From CAZVEV01 sp964625865 (GTDB taxonomy: Bacteria; Planctomycetota; Phycisphaerae; SM23-33): a stretch of 22,424 nt of DNA. The notes beneath the pieces are model-generated. The model was not told the DNA's origin, searched no databases, and saw only the letters and a program-made list of their open reading frames with translations. The position numbers and the translations under genes are program-made. Positions 6,707 through 14,186 of the stretch are shown one piece after another (positions within the stretch are counted from its first letter, which is position 1; each line of letters opens with the position of its first letter). The stretch is from NCBI GenBank assembly GCA_964625865.1, contig CAZVEV010000070.1, positions 1 to 22,424 on the forward strand, written 5' to 3'.

Positions 6707-7792
6707 ATGAGGAAATCGGACAGGCAACTGCTTTCGCACTGCATCGAGACACTGCTCGAGGTCCAGGCGGCCATCGAGGCGGCGCCCGCCGAGCGCCTGG
6801 TCCAACACGCCCCGCAGTACAAGGCCGACTCGCTCGCCCTCGACACGATCCCGGAGGCCGTCCTCCACGCCAAACTCATTGACGAATATGACGGGCGGAT
6901 CGTGCTGGTCAGCGAGGAACGCGGCGGCTACAACTGCGACCACCTGGTCAGCGGACGCGTGGTGGTCTTCGCCGACCCGACCGACCGGTCCGAACCGCTG
7001 GCCGAGTTCATCCGCGACCGGATCGCCGCCGCGGACTCCCCGGCCATGACGTTCGGCCAACTTCTGGCCGCGCCCGACGCACGGGACACCTGGGAGCATC
7101 GGGCGCAGTGCCCGGCCGCCCTGTCCGGCGCCTGCTGCTCGCTGGCTGTCGTCAAGGACCAGTCCGTCCTGTTCTCGATGCTGCTGAACTACATCACGCG
7201 CCAGATCGTCGTCGCCTGCGACCGGGGCGTTCGCGCAGCGGATACCGCGGCGCTGCGGGCCGACGTCGACGGGTGCGGCTTCGACCGGGCCGCCGTGCCG
7301 GTCACGTTTACCACCGTCGCGACCGACAGGACCTGCGTGACGTACCTCGACGCCGAGAGCTACCGCGACCACGCGGGCCAGGCCGGTCTGCTCGACGGGG
7401 CGACCTCGGCGGCGGCACGCAATCCGGGCGGTCCCGCGCGGGTGCTGTTTCTGTCAGACCTGAACCCCGAGCCGCCGGCGATGGTGATGGCCAACGGCGA
7501 GAAGATCGGCGAGTGGATCGGCTGGCTGGCCGTCGTCCGGGCCTCGGGCTGTCTGACCGCCTACGCCGTCAGTCCCGACGCGCCGGCCGCCAGGGAAGGC
7601 ATCCTGGTGGCGCCGACGCCCCCCTACAGCGCCCTGGAACTCCACGACGGAGACCTCCGCCTGAACGTCGAGAAGCTCAAGTGGCTGCCCAACCCCAGCC
7701 GCTACCGTGAGATGATCGTCGTGACCCACCGCGACAACGCGGCGGTCAAGGCCGACATCGAATCCCACAACGGGCGAAAGCTGCTCGGTTGA
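6707..7792 (+). CDS. Inositol monophosphatase / FBPase superfamily-like protein
   Basis: 361 residues. Start ATG at 6707 has AAAGG 7 nt upstream; a longer frame from 6512 runs through the toxin-antitoxin promoter region and is rejected. The N-terminal third resembles the metal-dependent, lithium-sensitive phosphatase superfamily: YKADSLALDTIPEAVL (38-53), then VLVSEERG (66-73) in place of the GEE metal site, and VVVFADPTDRSEPL (85-98) in place of DPxDGT. The Glu pair and the two DPTD aspartates would hold catalytic metals in a family member. The C-terminal WxDxxAG motif is not obvious; WIGWLAVVRASGCLTAYAV (around 280-299) sits near where it should be. A phosphatase is plausible, but the DGT to DRS change and long insertions make the substrate unclear. 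No membrane segment or signal peptide is seen. Confidence 0.55.
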   Translation: MRKSDRQLLSHCIETLLEVQAAIEAAPAERLVQHAPQYKADSLALDTIPEAVLHAKLIDEYDGRIVLVSEERGGYNCDHLVSGRVVVFADPTDRSEPLAEFIRDRIAAADSPAMTFGQLLAAPDARDTWEHRAQCPAALSGACCSLAVVKDQSVLFSMLLNYITRQIVVACDRGVRAADTAALRADVDGCGFDRAAVPVTFTTVATDRTCVTYLDAESYRDHAGQAGLLDGATSAAARNPGGPARVLFLSDLNPEPPAMVMANGEKIGEWIGWLAVVRASGCLTAYAVSPDAPAAREGILVAPTPPYSALELHDGDLRLNVEKLKWLPNPSRYREMIVVTHRDNAAVKADIESHNGRKLLG

Positions 7793-7902
7793 GGTGAACC
7801 GGCTCCACGCGCAGAGCAATCTCCGCCGCCAATCGATGCATCTCTTGCGAGTGGTCACTTTGGCGGATTCCCGCCATCCTCCCTGAAGGACCGTCCGCCT
7901 CG

Positions 7903-9795
7903 TCACGCACCCGGCGATTGTGATTCGGCTATTCGGGTGTTGTACAGCGTGATCACGTCCTGCCTCCGGAGCAGGCCGATGACGATGCCCGGACGTTCGG
8001 GGGCGACGATGGGCAGTTCCTGGTAAGAGCACTGGGCGAAACGTCCCATCACGTCGCTCAGGTCCGTCAGCGGGGTCACCGGTTCGACGTCGGTAGCGGC
8101 GACCGCGGAGGCCGCCACCATCTTCCCCGCTTCCGGATCGAACAGGAAGTAGCGGATATCGACCAGTCCGAAGTAGCCGGCCAGCTTGCCCTCGTCGTCG
8201 ACGACGGGGAAGCAGGTCTGGCGGACGGCGCTGACCTTGACGGCGACGATGTCGAGCATCATGTCGTGCGGGATCGTGAGGATCTCCTCGTCGCCGGGGA
8301 TCCAGGCGTCCTGGACGGTCAGGTCGGCCAGCACGTCGACGATCAGTTCGCCGCGGTGGGCGGGCGATTCGGTACGGCAGGCGACCTGCTGGCTGTAGAG
8401 CGACCAGCCGCGGCTGAGCAGATAGGCCAGCGCGCAGACCCACATCGCCGGCAGGAACAGCGCGAACGTGCCGGTCATCTCCGAAACCATGATCAGCGTG
8501 CTGACCGGCGTGTTGGCCGCGGCGGAGAAGAACGCGGCGGCCCCGAGAATCGCAAACACGTCGATCCGCGTGACGACGGAGGGCATGATCTCCTGGAAGG
8601 CCAACCCCACCACGGCCCCCACTGATCCGCCGATGACGATGCTCGGTCCGAACACGCCGGCCGATCCGCCCGAGCCGATCGTCAGCGACGTGGTGACCAT
8701 TTTGCCCAGCGCGACGACCATCAGGAGCATCACGATCATCGGCACGGAGCCGTCGGCCTGGGTCCGCAGCGCAGCGGCGCCGGGGGCCAGCACCTTCTGG
8801 AAGAACCCGTATCCGTAGGCGAGCACGCCCAGTGCGTCGTGGCGGGCCGATGGGATCATCACGACGTAGATCGCCACCGCCACCGCACCGGCGCCGAGCC
8901 CGCCAATGCAGGGCTTGAGCCACGCCGGCACGCCCAGGCGCCCGAACAACCACTGCGAGCCGCGAAGGCTCCGGGCGAACAGGAACCCCGCCCCGACGGC
9001 CACCAGCGTCAGCGCCGTCAGCGGCAGGAGCACCAGGGGGCGGTTGAACTTCTCCATGTGGGCCACCGCAAACACCGGCGCGGCGCCGAAGACTGACGCG
9101 TAGACGCAGTAGGCCACCGTCGCGGCGAAGAAGGCCGGCAGGAGCGAGCCGGTCTCGAAGTCCGGGTCGGCGTAGAGGACTTCGACAGCGAAGATCGCCC
9201 CCGCCAGCGGCGCGCGGAACAGCGCCGCAATGCCGGCAGCCATCCCCGCAACCAGCAGCACGCGCCGATCCTGGCGCGACAGGCGGAACTTGCGCGCCAG
9301 GTACGAACCGAACCCCGCGCCAACCAGCGCAATGGGGCCCTCACGCCCGCCCGAACCGCCCGTGCCCAGCGTCAGGGCCGAGGCGAGAATCTTCACCACG
9401 CCCACCTCCCCGCCGATACGTCCGTTCCTGTTGTGATAGGCGTCGATGGCCATCCCCGCACCGGGCCCGGCGGCCTCACGGGCGAAGAAGTGGATCAGCA
9501 GGCCGGCCAGCAGGCCCCCGATGGCGGGGACGACCAGGAGCAGCCAAGGCGTCAGCGGGCGCGTGGTCGGGGGCAGGAGCCTGTCCAGCGTGCTCTCACC
9601 CGATGGCGCCGCCTCGCGGTAGCCGGCCGCCCAGTCCAGCGCCCAGTGCGACACGCCGTGGCAGAGCCAGTCGAACAGGATGGCCCCCACGCCCGCCGCC
9701 ACGCCGACGGCGCCGGCCAACAGGATGATCCGCCCGACGGCCTGCAGCCGCGAGCCCTGGCGGAGAAGTGTCATTCGAGTCTTGGGCAGTTTCAT
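7903..9795 (-). CDS. ClC-family chloride channel/transporter with C-terminal CBS pair
   Basis: 630-residue inner-membrane ClC protein. Start ATG at 9795 (MKLPKTRM) is chosen because the membrane domain begins shortly after; the Shine-Dalgarno is weak, so the start is moderately sure. The frame extends upstream to 9978, but that part is unlike ClC. Selectivity motifs are visible: GGSGGREGP (147-154, gating glutamate Glu152 present) and GSGGSAGVFGPS (374-385, the GxFxP loop). The motif FRAPLAGAIFAVEVLY (193-208) keeps the first Glu (Glu205) of the CLC-ec1 FIIEEM pair, but the second, the internal proton glutamate, is Val206. The canonical GSGIP loop is not clear (PGAGMAIDAY instead). Two CBS domains span about 490-555 and 565-620 and would sense adenine nucleotides or ionic strength. 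It transports chloride or another halide such as fluoride. The cdsA gene is divergent. Confidence 0.92.
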   Translation of the reverse strand: MKLPKTRMTLLRQGSRLQAVGRIILLAGAVGVAAGVGAILFDWLCHGVSHWALDWAAGYREAAPSGESTLDRLLPPTTRPLTPWLLLVVPAIGGLLAGLLIHFFAREAAGPGAGMAIDAYHNRNGRIGGEVGVVKILASALTLGTGGSGGREGPIALVGAGFGSYLARKFRLSRQDRRVLLVAGMAAGIAALFRAPLAGAIFAVEVLYADPDFETGSLLPAFFAATVAYCVYASVFGAAPVFAVAHMEKFNRPLVLLPLTALTLVAVGAGFLFARSLRGSQWLFGRLGVPAWLKPCIGGLGAGAVAVAIYVVMIPSARHDALGVLAYGYGFFQKVLAPGAAALRTQADGSVPMIVMLLMVVALGKMVTTSLTIGSGGSAGVFGPSIVIGGSVGAVVGLAFQEIMPSVVTRIDVFAILGAAAFFSAAANTPVSTLIMVSEMTGTFALFLPAMWVCALAYLLSRGWSLYSQQVACRTESPAHRGELIVDVLADLTVQDAWIPGDEEILTIPHDMMLDIVAVKVSAVRQTCFPVVDDEGKLAGYFGLVDIRYFLFDPEAGKMVAASAVAATDVEPVTPLTDLSDVMGRFAQCSYQELPIVAPERPGIVIGLLRRQDVITLYNTRIAESQSPGA

Positions 9796-9856
9796 GGTTA
9801 TCCAGCCCGCGGGGCGGGTGCCACGGTCCTCCGCGCCGCGGAGAGCCGTACCGATC

Positions 9857-9885
9857 ATTAGACACCGAAGTCCGGGCGGGAGCAA
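9857..9885 (-). promoter_or_regulatory. Candidate sigma70-like promoter of the ClC gene
   Basis: On the minus strand, TTGCTC (9880-9885) and TCTAAT (9857-9862) are 17 bp apart, matching 3/6 and 5/6 of consensus. A transcript would have a 5' leader of about 55 nt before the ATG at 9795. Confidence 0.4.
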
Positions 9886-9926
9886 ATGGTGAGTTCCACC
9901 GGAAGATGACTCCGCGTGAGCGGATT

Positions 9927-9944
9927 GCGAAGCCGCAAGCGGCG
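9927..9944 (+). repeat. Short palindromic repeat GCGAAGCCGCAAGCGGCG
   Basis: Second copy of the 18-bp unit at 2537-2554 (16 of 18 identical). Core GCCGC-AA-GCGGC is a perfect hairpin. It lies between the divergent ClC and cdsA genes. Confidence 0.45.
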
Positions 9945-10010
9945 CTGGCGCGGTGACGGGGCGAAATGGCGCTGGCATTTCCCGTGTGGACGGCGCGTAA
10001 TGATCGGACT

Positions 10011-10856
10011 ATGAAACTGCGTGTACTTTTTGGCGCCGTGATGATCGTCGTGCTTTCGGGCCTGCTCTGGTGCGAGCATGCCCTGCTGGAAGACACCCCG
10101 TGGCGGGGCGCGCCGCTGGCGGGAGTCATAGCCGCGTTGGGCGTGGCGGCCTTCGGTGAACTGTCGCGGATGGCGGCTGGATCGGACGTCCGGCTGCTGC
10201 CGACTACCGGTACGGCCGCGACGCTGGCGATCGCGACGGTGCCGCTGTGGGGGACCATGATCGCCACACCCGGCGGGGCGATGAGCCTCCTGCTGACAAC
10301 GCTGGGGCTGGGCCTGCTTGCGATCTTCATCGAGCAGATGGTCCGGGCGCGGATCGAGGATGCGTTTCGCCGGGTCGCTTGCACGTCGCTGGCCGTGATG
10401 TACCTCGGCGTCGGCGGGGCGATGCTGCTGCACCTGCGGCTGATCGGTGCGGGGGTGGGCCTGCTGCTGATGGTGCTCGCGGCGGCCAAGGGCACGGACA
10501 TGGCGGCCTACTTCACGGGCAAGACGATCGGGCGTCACAGACTGATCCCCTGGCTCTCGCCGGGCAAGACGTGGGAGGGCCTTATCGGCGGGTTGGCCGG
10601 CGGGGCGGGTCTGGCCCTGCTGGTCCGGTGGCTGTGCGGGGTGACGGTCCTGTGCGTGTGGCAGACGGTGGTTTTCGGTGTGGTGGTGGGCCTGTTCGGC
10701 CAGGTCGGCGACCTGTGCGAGAGCCTGCTGAAACGTTCAGCGAAGATCAAGGACAGCGGCGCCGTCCTGCCGGAGTTCGGCGGCGTGCTGGACATCCTCG
10801 ACTCACCCCTGATCGCCGCGCCGGTTGCGACGGCCCTGCTGATCCTCATGGCCTGA
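10011..10856 (+). CDS. cdsA: Phosphatidate cytidylyltransferase (CDP-diglyceride synthase)
   Basis: 281-residue integral membrane enzyme that converts phosphatidate and CTP to CDP-diacylglycerol, the branch point of phospholipid synthesis. Start ATG at 10011 (MKLRVLFGAVMIVV) fits the usual N-terminus, although the Shine-Dalgarno is weak; an in-frame ATG at 9966 would add 15 residues. About seven to eight hydrophobic helices are present. The family core is intact: AAKGTDMAAYFTGKTIGRH (158-176), LSPGKTWEGLIGG (182-194) and SLLKRSAKIKDSG (238-250) followed by FGGVLDILDS (256-265). The PROSITE-type signature expects His-Gly-Gly and Asp-Arg here; this protein has Phe256 and Ile262 in those positions, while the acidic residues Asp234, Asp248, Asp261 and Asp264 are kept. 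It is convergent with the isomerase gene downstream, with 28 bp between stop codons. Confidence 0.9.
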   Translation: MKLRVLFGAVMIVVLSGLLWCEHALLEDTPWRGAPLAGVIAALGVAAFGELSRMAAGSDVRLLPTTGTAATLAIATVPLWGTMIATPGGAMSLLLTTLGLGLLAIFIEQMVRARIEDAFRRVACTSLAVMYLGVGGAMLLHLRLIGAGVGLLLMVLAAAKGTDMAAYFTGKTIGRHRLIPWLSPGKTWEGLIGGLAGGAGLALLVRWLCGVTVLCVWQTVVFGVVVGLFGQVGDLCESLLKRSAKIKDSGAVLPEFGGVLDILDSPLIAAPVATALLILMA

Positions 10857-10884
10857 CGCGGCGCGGTGCCCCATCCGACGCCGG

Positions 10885-11664
10885 TCAGCGCAGGCCCATC
10901 TCGACGAGATTGCGGTAGCTGGTGGCGAGGCAGTCGAAGGGGCTCTTGTCGTAGCACTGATCCTGCTCGACGAGGTAGTATTCCACCCCGCCGGCGTCGG
11001 CGGCTTCGAGGATGGCGGGCCAGTTCAGGTTGCCCTCGCCGATCTCCGCATAGCGCTGTTCGCGCGGCGGGGCGATGGCCATGTCCTTCAGGTGCAGCAG
11101 GGGTTCTCGCCCGGCGCACGTGCGGATCCACTCAGCCGGATCGCCCCCGCCGGCCTGGATCCAGTAGGTGTCGATCTCGGCCTTCAAGATCTCCGGCGAG
11201 ATGTCCTCGTAGAGCATCGCCAACCACGTCCGCCCGTCGCCTTCGACGCGCACGAACTCCTGATTGTGGTTGTGGTAGGAAAAGTCCATGCCCGCGGCGG
11301 CGAGTTTCTCGGCCACGGGGGCCAGTTCATCGGCGAAGCGCTTGACGCCGTCGGCGCAGCGGTATTCCTCGGCCAGCCCGCCGATCGCCGGATGGACGCA
11401 GCCCCACAGCCGGTGCGTTTCAATAACGGTGTCCAGATCATTCAGGAAGTCGTCCCAGGACATGTGGGTAGCTGCGACGGTCAGCCCCGAGTCGGTGATG
11501 ATCGCGGCCATCTCGCGGACATCCATTTCGCGGTTGTATCCGGACAGTTGGATCGACGTGTAGCCGATCTCGGCGACCTTCCGCAGCGTCTCGCGCATGG
11601 ACTCGAGGGTCTGCATGAACTCCCGACAGGTGTACAACTGCGCGCCGAGGACGCCAGTGGCCAT
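10885..11664 (-). CDS. Sugar phosphate isomerase/epimerase-like TIM-barrel protein
   Basis: 259-residue xylose isomerase-like TIM barrel. Start ATG at 11664 has AAGGA 8 nt upstream; the open frame extends farther to 12255 but that part is antisense-like to the membrane protein gene and is discarded. Strand-end motifs are MATGVLGAQLYTCREF, IGYTSIQLSGY, DFSYHNHNQEF (His131, His133), ILKAEIDTYW (Glu163, Asp165), LLHLKDM (His191, Asp194) and YYLVEQDQ (Glu233). These are positions where the family places divalent metal and substrate ligands. Families with HNH and HLKD are common among planctomycete sugar or inositol isomerases. It follows the membrane protein gene with an 11-bp gap, so the two are probably co-transcribed. 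The substrate is not determinable. Confidence 0.85.
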   Translation of the reverse strand: MATGVLGAQLYTCREFMQTLESMRETLRKVAEIGYTSIQLSGYNREMDVREMAAIITDSGLTVAATHMSWDDFLNDLDTVIETHRLWGCVHPAIGGLAEEYRCADGVKRFADELAPVAEKLAAAGMDFSYHNHNQEFVRVEGDGRTWLAMLYEDISPEILKAEIDTYWIQAGGGDPAEWIRTCAGREPLLHLKDMAIAPPREQRYAEIGEGNLNWPAILEAADAGGVEYYLVEQDQCYDKSPFDCLATSYRNLVEMGLR

Positions 11665-11675
11665 TGCTCGATTCC

Positions 11676-12692
11676 TTACTCGTGTTCGTGGTGACCGTGC
11701 ACGTGGCGGAACTCGTGAACGCGATGGCTGGCCCAGAATCCCAGCAGGGCTCCGCCCCCCCCCGCCGTCAGCCAGTCCACCGGCAAGGCGCGGAACAGCA
11801 CGTTGACCTTCGACCAGTCGGTCGCCTGACCCGGCGTGGCGACCAGCCAGGCTGTCGCATAGAAACCGACCGAGATCACCATCGGCAGGATCCAGACGAC
11901 CAGGGCGTACGGCTGGGGGAACGCCTGGTGGGCGAAGAAGACCCCCGCGGTGAAGCTCGCCACCAGTGCGAAGATGATCTGCCCCCGGTCCGCCGATCGC
12001 AACACGACGGTCAGGATGACCACCGCGATGACGCTCGCCATCGCTATGCAGGCGGCGCACCGCGCGAGCACGATCCGCAGGGGGTCGCGTCGTCCGGCTA
12101 TGCGACTGCCCTCCTTGCCGAGTGAAACCAGCATCGAATGGACCGCCTGGCCGAACAGCATCGCGACGATCCCGCCCTTGGCGTCGCTCGGCGCGTCGGT
12201 GACGTTGGCGCGCTGTTCGTCGGTCAACTCCGCCATCGGGTCCGTCCACAGCCACTGCGGCCTGACCGACCTGACCAGGCGGCGTACGAGATAGACGATC
12301 AGCGATCCCGCCGCGGCTAGCATGGCCAGCATGACCGCTTCGAGCATCAACTCACAGTACACGCCGTCCAGGTCAGCCGTCCGGGTCCAGAGCAAGCCGC
12401 GGATCTGCGGACTCCGCAGCGAGATCGCCCCGGCCGACAGCGTCGCCGCCAGCAGGGCGCCGACCGGGCGCACGGCGACGGTAACCACCGCGCAGAGCGC
12501 CACCAGCACGCAGAACATCCCCGCGAAGGCCACCGCGCTGCCGTACCCGCCCAGCGGAAGAAACGTCATGGGCGACAGCGGATCGTCCGGGCGCACCACC
12601 GGCCAGGCCAGGAAGTACACCGCCAGCAGACCGGCTACCGTCATGATCTGGACCTGGAGCTTCTCGAGTCCGTGAAAGTGATGATGTTCCAT
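11676..12692 (-). CDS. Uncharacterised His-rich polytopic membrane protein
   Basis: 338 residues. I do not recognise the family. The ATG at 12692 is preferred over an upstream in-frame start at 12758, because the latter adds a charged, non-membrane leader; the Shine-Dalgarno is weak. The protein starts MEHHHFHGLEK and ends HVHGHHEHE, so both tails are histidine-rich and could bind metal or be simple tails. About eight hydrophobic segments are visible, roughly at 14-31, 49-74, 78-92, 113-136, 210-231, 239-256, 264-284 and 305-321. A soluble loop lies near 140-205 (RSVRPQWLWTDPMAELTDEQ, then an Asp/Lys-rich part). No known transporter motif is present. It is the upstream gene of an apparent two-gene operon with the isomerase-like protein. 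Confidence 0.65.
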   Translation of the reverse strand: MEHHHFHGLEKLQVQIMTVAGLLAVYFLAWPVVRPDDPLSPMTFLPLGGYGSAVAFAGMFCVLVALCAVVTVAVRPVGALLAATLSAGAISLRSPQIRGLLWTRTADLDGVYCELMLEAVMLAMLAAAGSLIVYLVRRLVRSVRPQWLWTDPMAELTDEQRANVTDAPSDAKGGIVAMLFGQAVHSMLVSLGKEGSRIAGRRDPLRIVLARCAACIAMASVIAVVILTVVLRSADRGQIIFALVASFTAGVFFAHQAFPQPYALVVWILPMVISVGFYATAWLVATPGQATDWSKVNVLFRALPVDWLTAGGGGALLGFWASHRVHEFRHVHGHHEHE

Positions 12693-12737
12693 CGTGCCGC
12701 CCGGTCCTGCATTAAGTCCGCGTCGCCTGTACTCCAC

Positions 12738-12754
12738 GTCGGTCCACGACCGAC
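12738..12754. repeat. Perfect 7-bp hairpin in the gap upstream of the membrane protein gene
   Basis: GTCGGTC (12738-12744) and GACCGAC (12748-12754) are perfect inverted arms around CAC. It lies 46 bp upstream of the membrane protein ATG and has no U-tract on either strand, so an operator or mRNA leader structure is more likely than a terminator. The rest of 12693-12838 holds nothing else recognisable. Confidence 0.4.
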
Positions 12755-12838
12755 TCAAGGCGGAATGGTAGCGACACGTGGGGCGAAAGGCAAGACTGGT
12801 GATCGCGACAGTCCCACAGGCGAACGTATCGAGCGCAC

Positions 12839-13189
12839 CTACTCGATCGCCCGGGCAACCGAGGGGTAGACCGGGAAGATCTTGGTCAGGCGCGTGGTTT
12901 CGAGCAGTTTCAGGACGGGGGGCTTGGGCGAGACCAGGCAGATGCGCCCCTGGTAGTGGCGCGTCTTGAGATGGGAACTGATGATCGCCCCCAGGCCGGT
13001 CGAACAGATGAAGTCCAGGTCGGCCAGGTCCAGGACGATGGGCGTGGCTTCGCTGGCGGTCAGTTCCTCCAGCGCGGCGCGCATCTCGTCAGCGTCGGTC
13101 ATACGGGCCGACCCGTGCAGCGAGACGACAACAGTAGCCCCGTCCCTGGACACGTCGATTTCCAGCGGTCTGTCTGATGCGTAGGTCAT
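12839..13189 (-). CDS. STAS-domain anti-anti-sigma factor (SpoIIAA-like)
   Basis: 116 residues, a single STAS domain. In partner switching, such proteins bind an RsbW/SpoIIAB-type ATPase kinase and so free a sigma factor. Start ATG at 13189 has GAGGG 7 nt upstream. The conserved loop reads VLDLADLDFICSTGLGAII (52-70). At the SpoIIAA phosphorylation site, where DSSGLG is usual, it has CSTGLG, so Ser63 or Thr64 is the likely phosphoacceptor and the preceding Asp is replaced by Cys. The C-terminal helix TRLTKIFPVYPSVARAIE is typical. The stop of this gene is followed by the gap at 12693-12838. It lies 14 bp downstream of the RsbW-like gene and is the last gene of the three-gene operon. Confidence 0.85.
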   Translation of the reverse strand: MTYASDRPLEIDVSRDGATVVVSLHGSARMTDADEMRAALEELTASEATPIVLDLADLDFICSTGLGAIISSHLKTRHYQGRICLVSPKPPVLKLLETTRLTKIFPVYPSVARAIE

Positions 13190-13203
13190 GGGGTGACCCT
13201 CGT

Positions 13204-13626
13204 TCAGTTGTTACAGCGACACTTGACCATCTTGACCCGGTTACCACATGAATTGTAGCAGACCTCGTCCATGTAGGCGCGCATAAGCATGATGCCTCGC
13301 CCGCAAGGCTTCTCGAGGTTCTCGTCAGCGGTCGGGTCGGGCACGCGCGCCGGGTCGAACCCCGCGCCCTGATCGACGATCGTCACGGTCACGCACCGCC
13401 CTGTTACGTCATACTCGATGTCGATGGTCTTATCGGGATCAAGCCCGTTGCCGTGCTTGATCGCGTTGTTGAGACTCTCTTCGAGGGCCAGCTTCACAGC
13501 GAACGCATCGCCCTCGTCGTAGCCGTGCCTGTCCAACTCCTCGAGCACGGACTCTTCGACGGCCCTGGCCGCTTCATACGTCGAAGGTATCACCAGTCTA
13601 GACAAGGTTCCAGGTTCCCGCGCCAA
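13204..13626 (-). CDS. RsbW/SpoIIAB-like anti-sigma ATPase (HATPase_c_2)
   Basis: 140 residues if read from the TTG at 13626; another TTG at 13605 is possible, and no ATG fits. This is a GHKL-type serine kinase that would bind a sigma factor and phosphorylate STAS partners. The Bergerat ATP-fold motifs are complete: N box ALEESLNNAIKHGN (47-60), G1 box DQGAGFDP (85-92) and G2 box CGRGIMLMRAYMDEV (108-122). The C-terminus is short and Cys/Lys-rich (VKMVKCRCNN). It sits between the two STAS genes, 15 bp after one and 14 bp before the other. No sigma factor gene is in the window, so its sigma target, or a non-sigma target, is unknown. Confidence 0.88.
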   Translation of the reverse strand: MAREPGTLSRLVIPSTYEAARAVEESVLEELDRHGYDEGDAFAVKLALEESLNNAIKHGNGLDPDKTIDIEYDVTGRCVTVTIVDQGAGFDPARVPDPTADENLEKPCGRGIMLMRAYMDEVCYNSCGNRVKMVKCRCNN

Positions 13627-13641
13627 TGCTGTTAGGCCCCG

Positions 13642-14001
13642 CTACTGGAGGCTGGCCAGTGCGTCGGACACCGACTTGTGAATCCGAAAGATCTCGTTGA
13701 GCCGGGTGATCACGAAAATCTCGTAGATCGACGGCTGAATCGCGCACAGACACAGATCGCCGTTGCGTTCGCGAATTCGCTTGTGCAGCGTGATAAGCAT
13801 CCCCAGCGCGCTGGAGGACATGTGCCCGACGTTGGCAAAGTCCAGGACGAGCTTGGGCGGGGTCGCGTCGACGACCAGTTCGGTCAGCGACTCGCCCAGG
13901 TGCATGATACTGACTTCGTCCAGGATCTTGCGGTCGGCAAACCGGGCCACTTTCACGTCGCCTTCGGCGGACACGCTCAGTCGGGCATTGTCTTGCGGCA
14001 T
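13642..14001 (-). CDS. STAS-domain anti-anti-sigma factor (first gene of the partner-switching operon)
   Basis: 119 residues, a single STAS domain with the fold order LSVSAEGDVKVARF, KLVLDFANVGHMSSSALGMLI (50-70) and a final ITRLNEIFRIHKSVSDALASLQ helix region. At the phosphoacceptor loop the usual DSSGLG is SSSALG, so Ser63 or Ser64 is the likely target. Start ATG at 14001 has AGGAG 10 nt upstream. The two STAS proteins of this operon differ in their phosphorylation loops, so they may respond to different phosphatases or kinases. The promoter at 14053-14081 probably drives this gene and the two downstream. Confidence 0.87.
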   Translation of the reverse strand: MPQDNARLSVSAEGDVKVARFADRKILDEVSIMHLGESLTELVVDATPPKLVLDFANVGHMSSSALGMLITLHKRIRERNGDLCLCAIQPSIYEIFVITRLNEIFRIHKSVSDALASLQ

Positions 14002-14052
14002 AGTTCAGGTTCTCCTTGCCTTGGGTACCTCAGTGCCAGCAAACCGCCCAGG

Positions 14053-14081
14053 AGTCTACGATGCGGCGCAAGGCGTGTCAA
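14053..14081 (-). promoter_or_regulatory. Sigma70-like promoter of the STAS-RsbW-STAS operon
   Basis: On the minus strand, a perfect TTGACA (14076-14081) and TAGACT (14053-14058, 4/6 match) are separated by exactly 17 bp. They lie about 52 bp upstream of the ATG at 14001. This is the best -35 box in the window. The remaining gap to the kinase gene (14082-14186) shows a run of nine G residues and no clear terminator. Confidence 0.6.
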
Positions 14082-14186
14082 GCGCCGCCCGGCGCGCACA
14101 ATAAGCGTTCGCGGGGGGGGGCTTCGGACAGGTCCGGCGACTCTACGCACGAGGTCCGGATTTCGAGCTTGCGGTGCGCCGCGGTG

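Noticed and set aside
6305..7372. Reading the RelB-type antitoxin as a 355-residue protein
   Set aside because: The extra 269 residues are opposite the inositol-phosphatase-like gene; the ATG at 6565 fits the family start and has a Shine-Dalgarno.
7861..7876. Hairpin TGGCGG/CCGCCA between convergent genes as a terminator
   Set aside because: The stem is only 6 bp and neither strand has a U-rich tail.
7454..8953. Minus-strand open frame of 499 codons joining the ClC and phosphatase-like regions
   Set aside because: It is out of frame with the ClC gene and consists of Arg/Gly-rich shadow sequence.
10885..12255. Reading the isomerase gene with a 197-residue N-terminal extension
   Set aside because: The extension is antisense-type sequence overlapping the membrane protein gene. 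A good Shine-Dalgarno supports the ATG at 11664.
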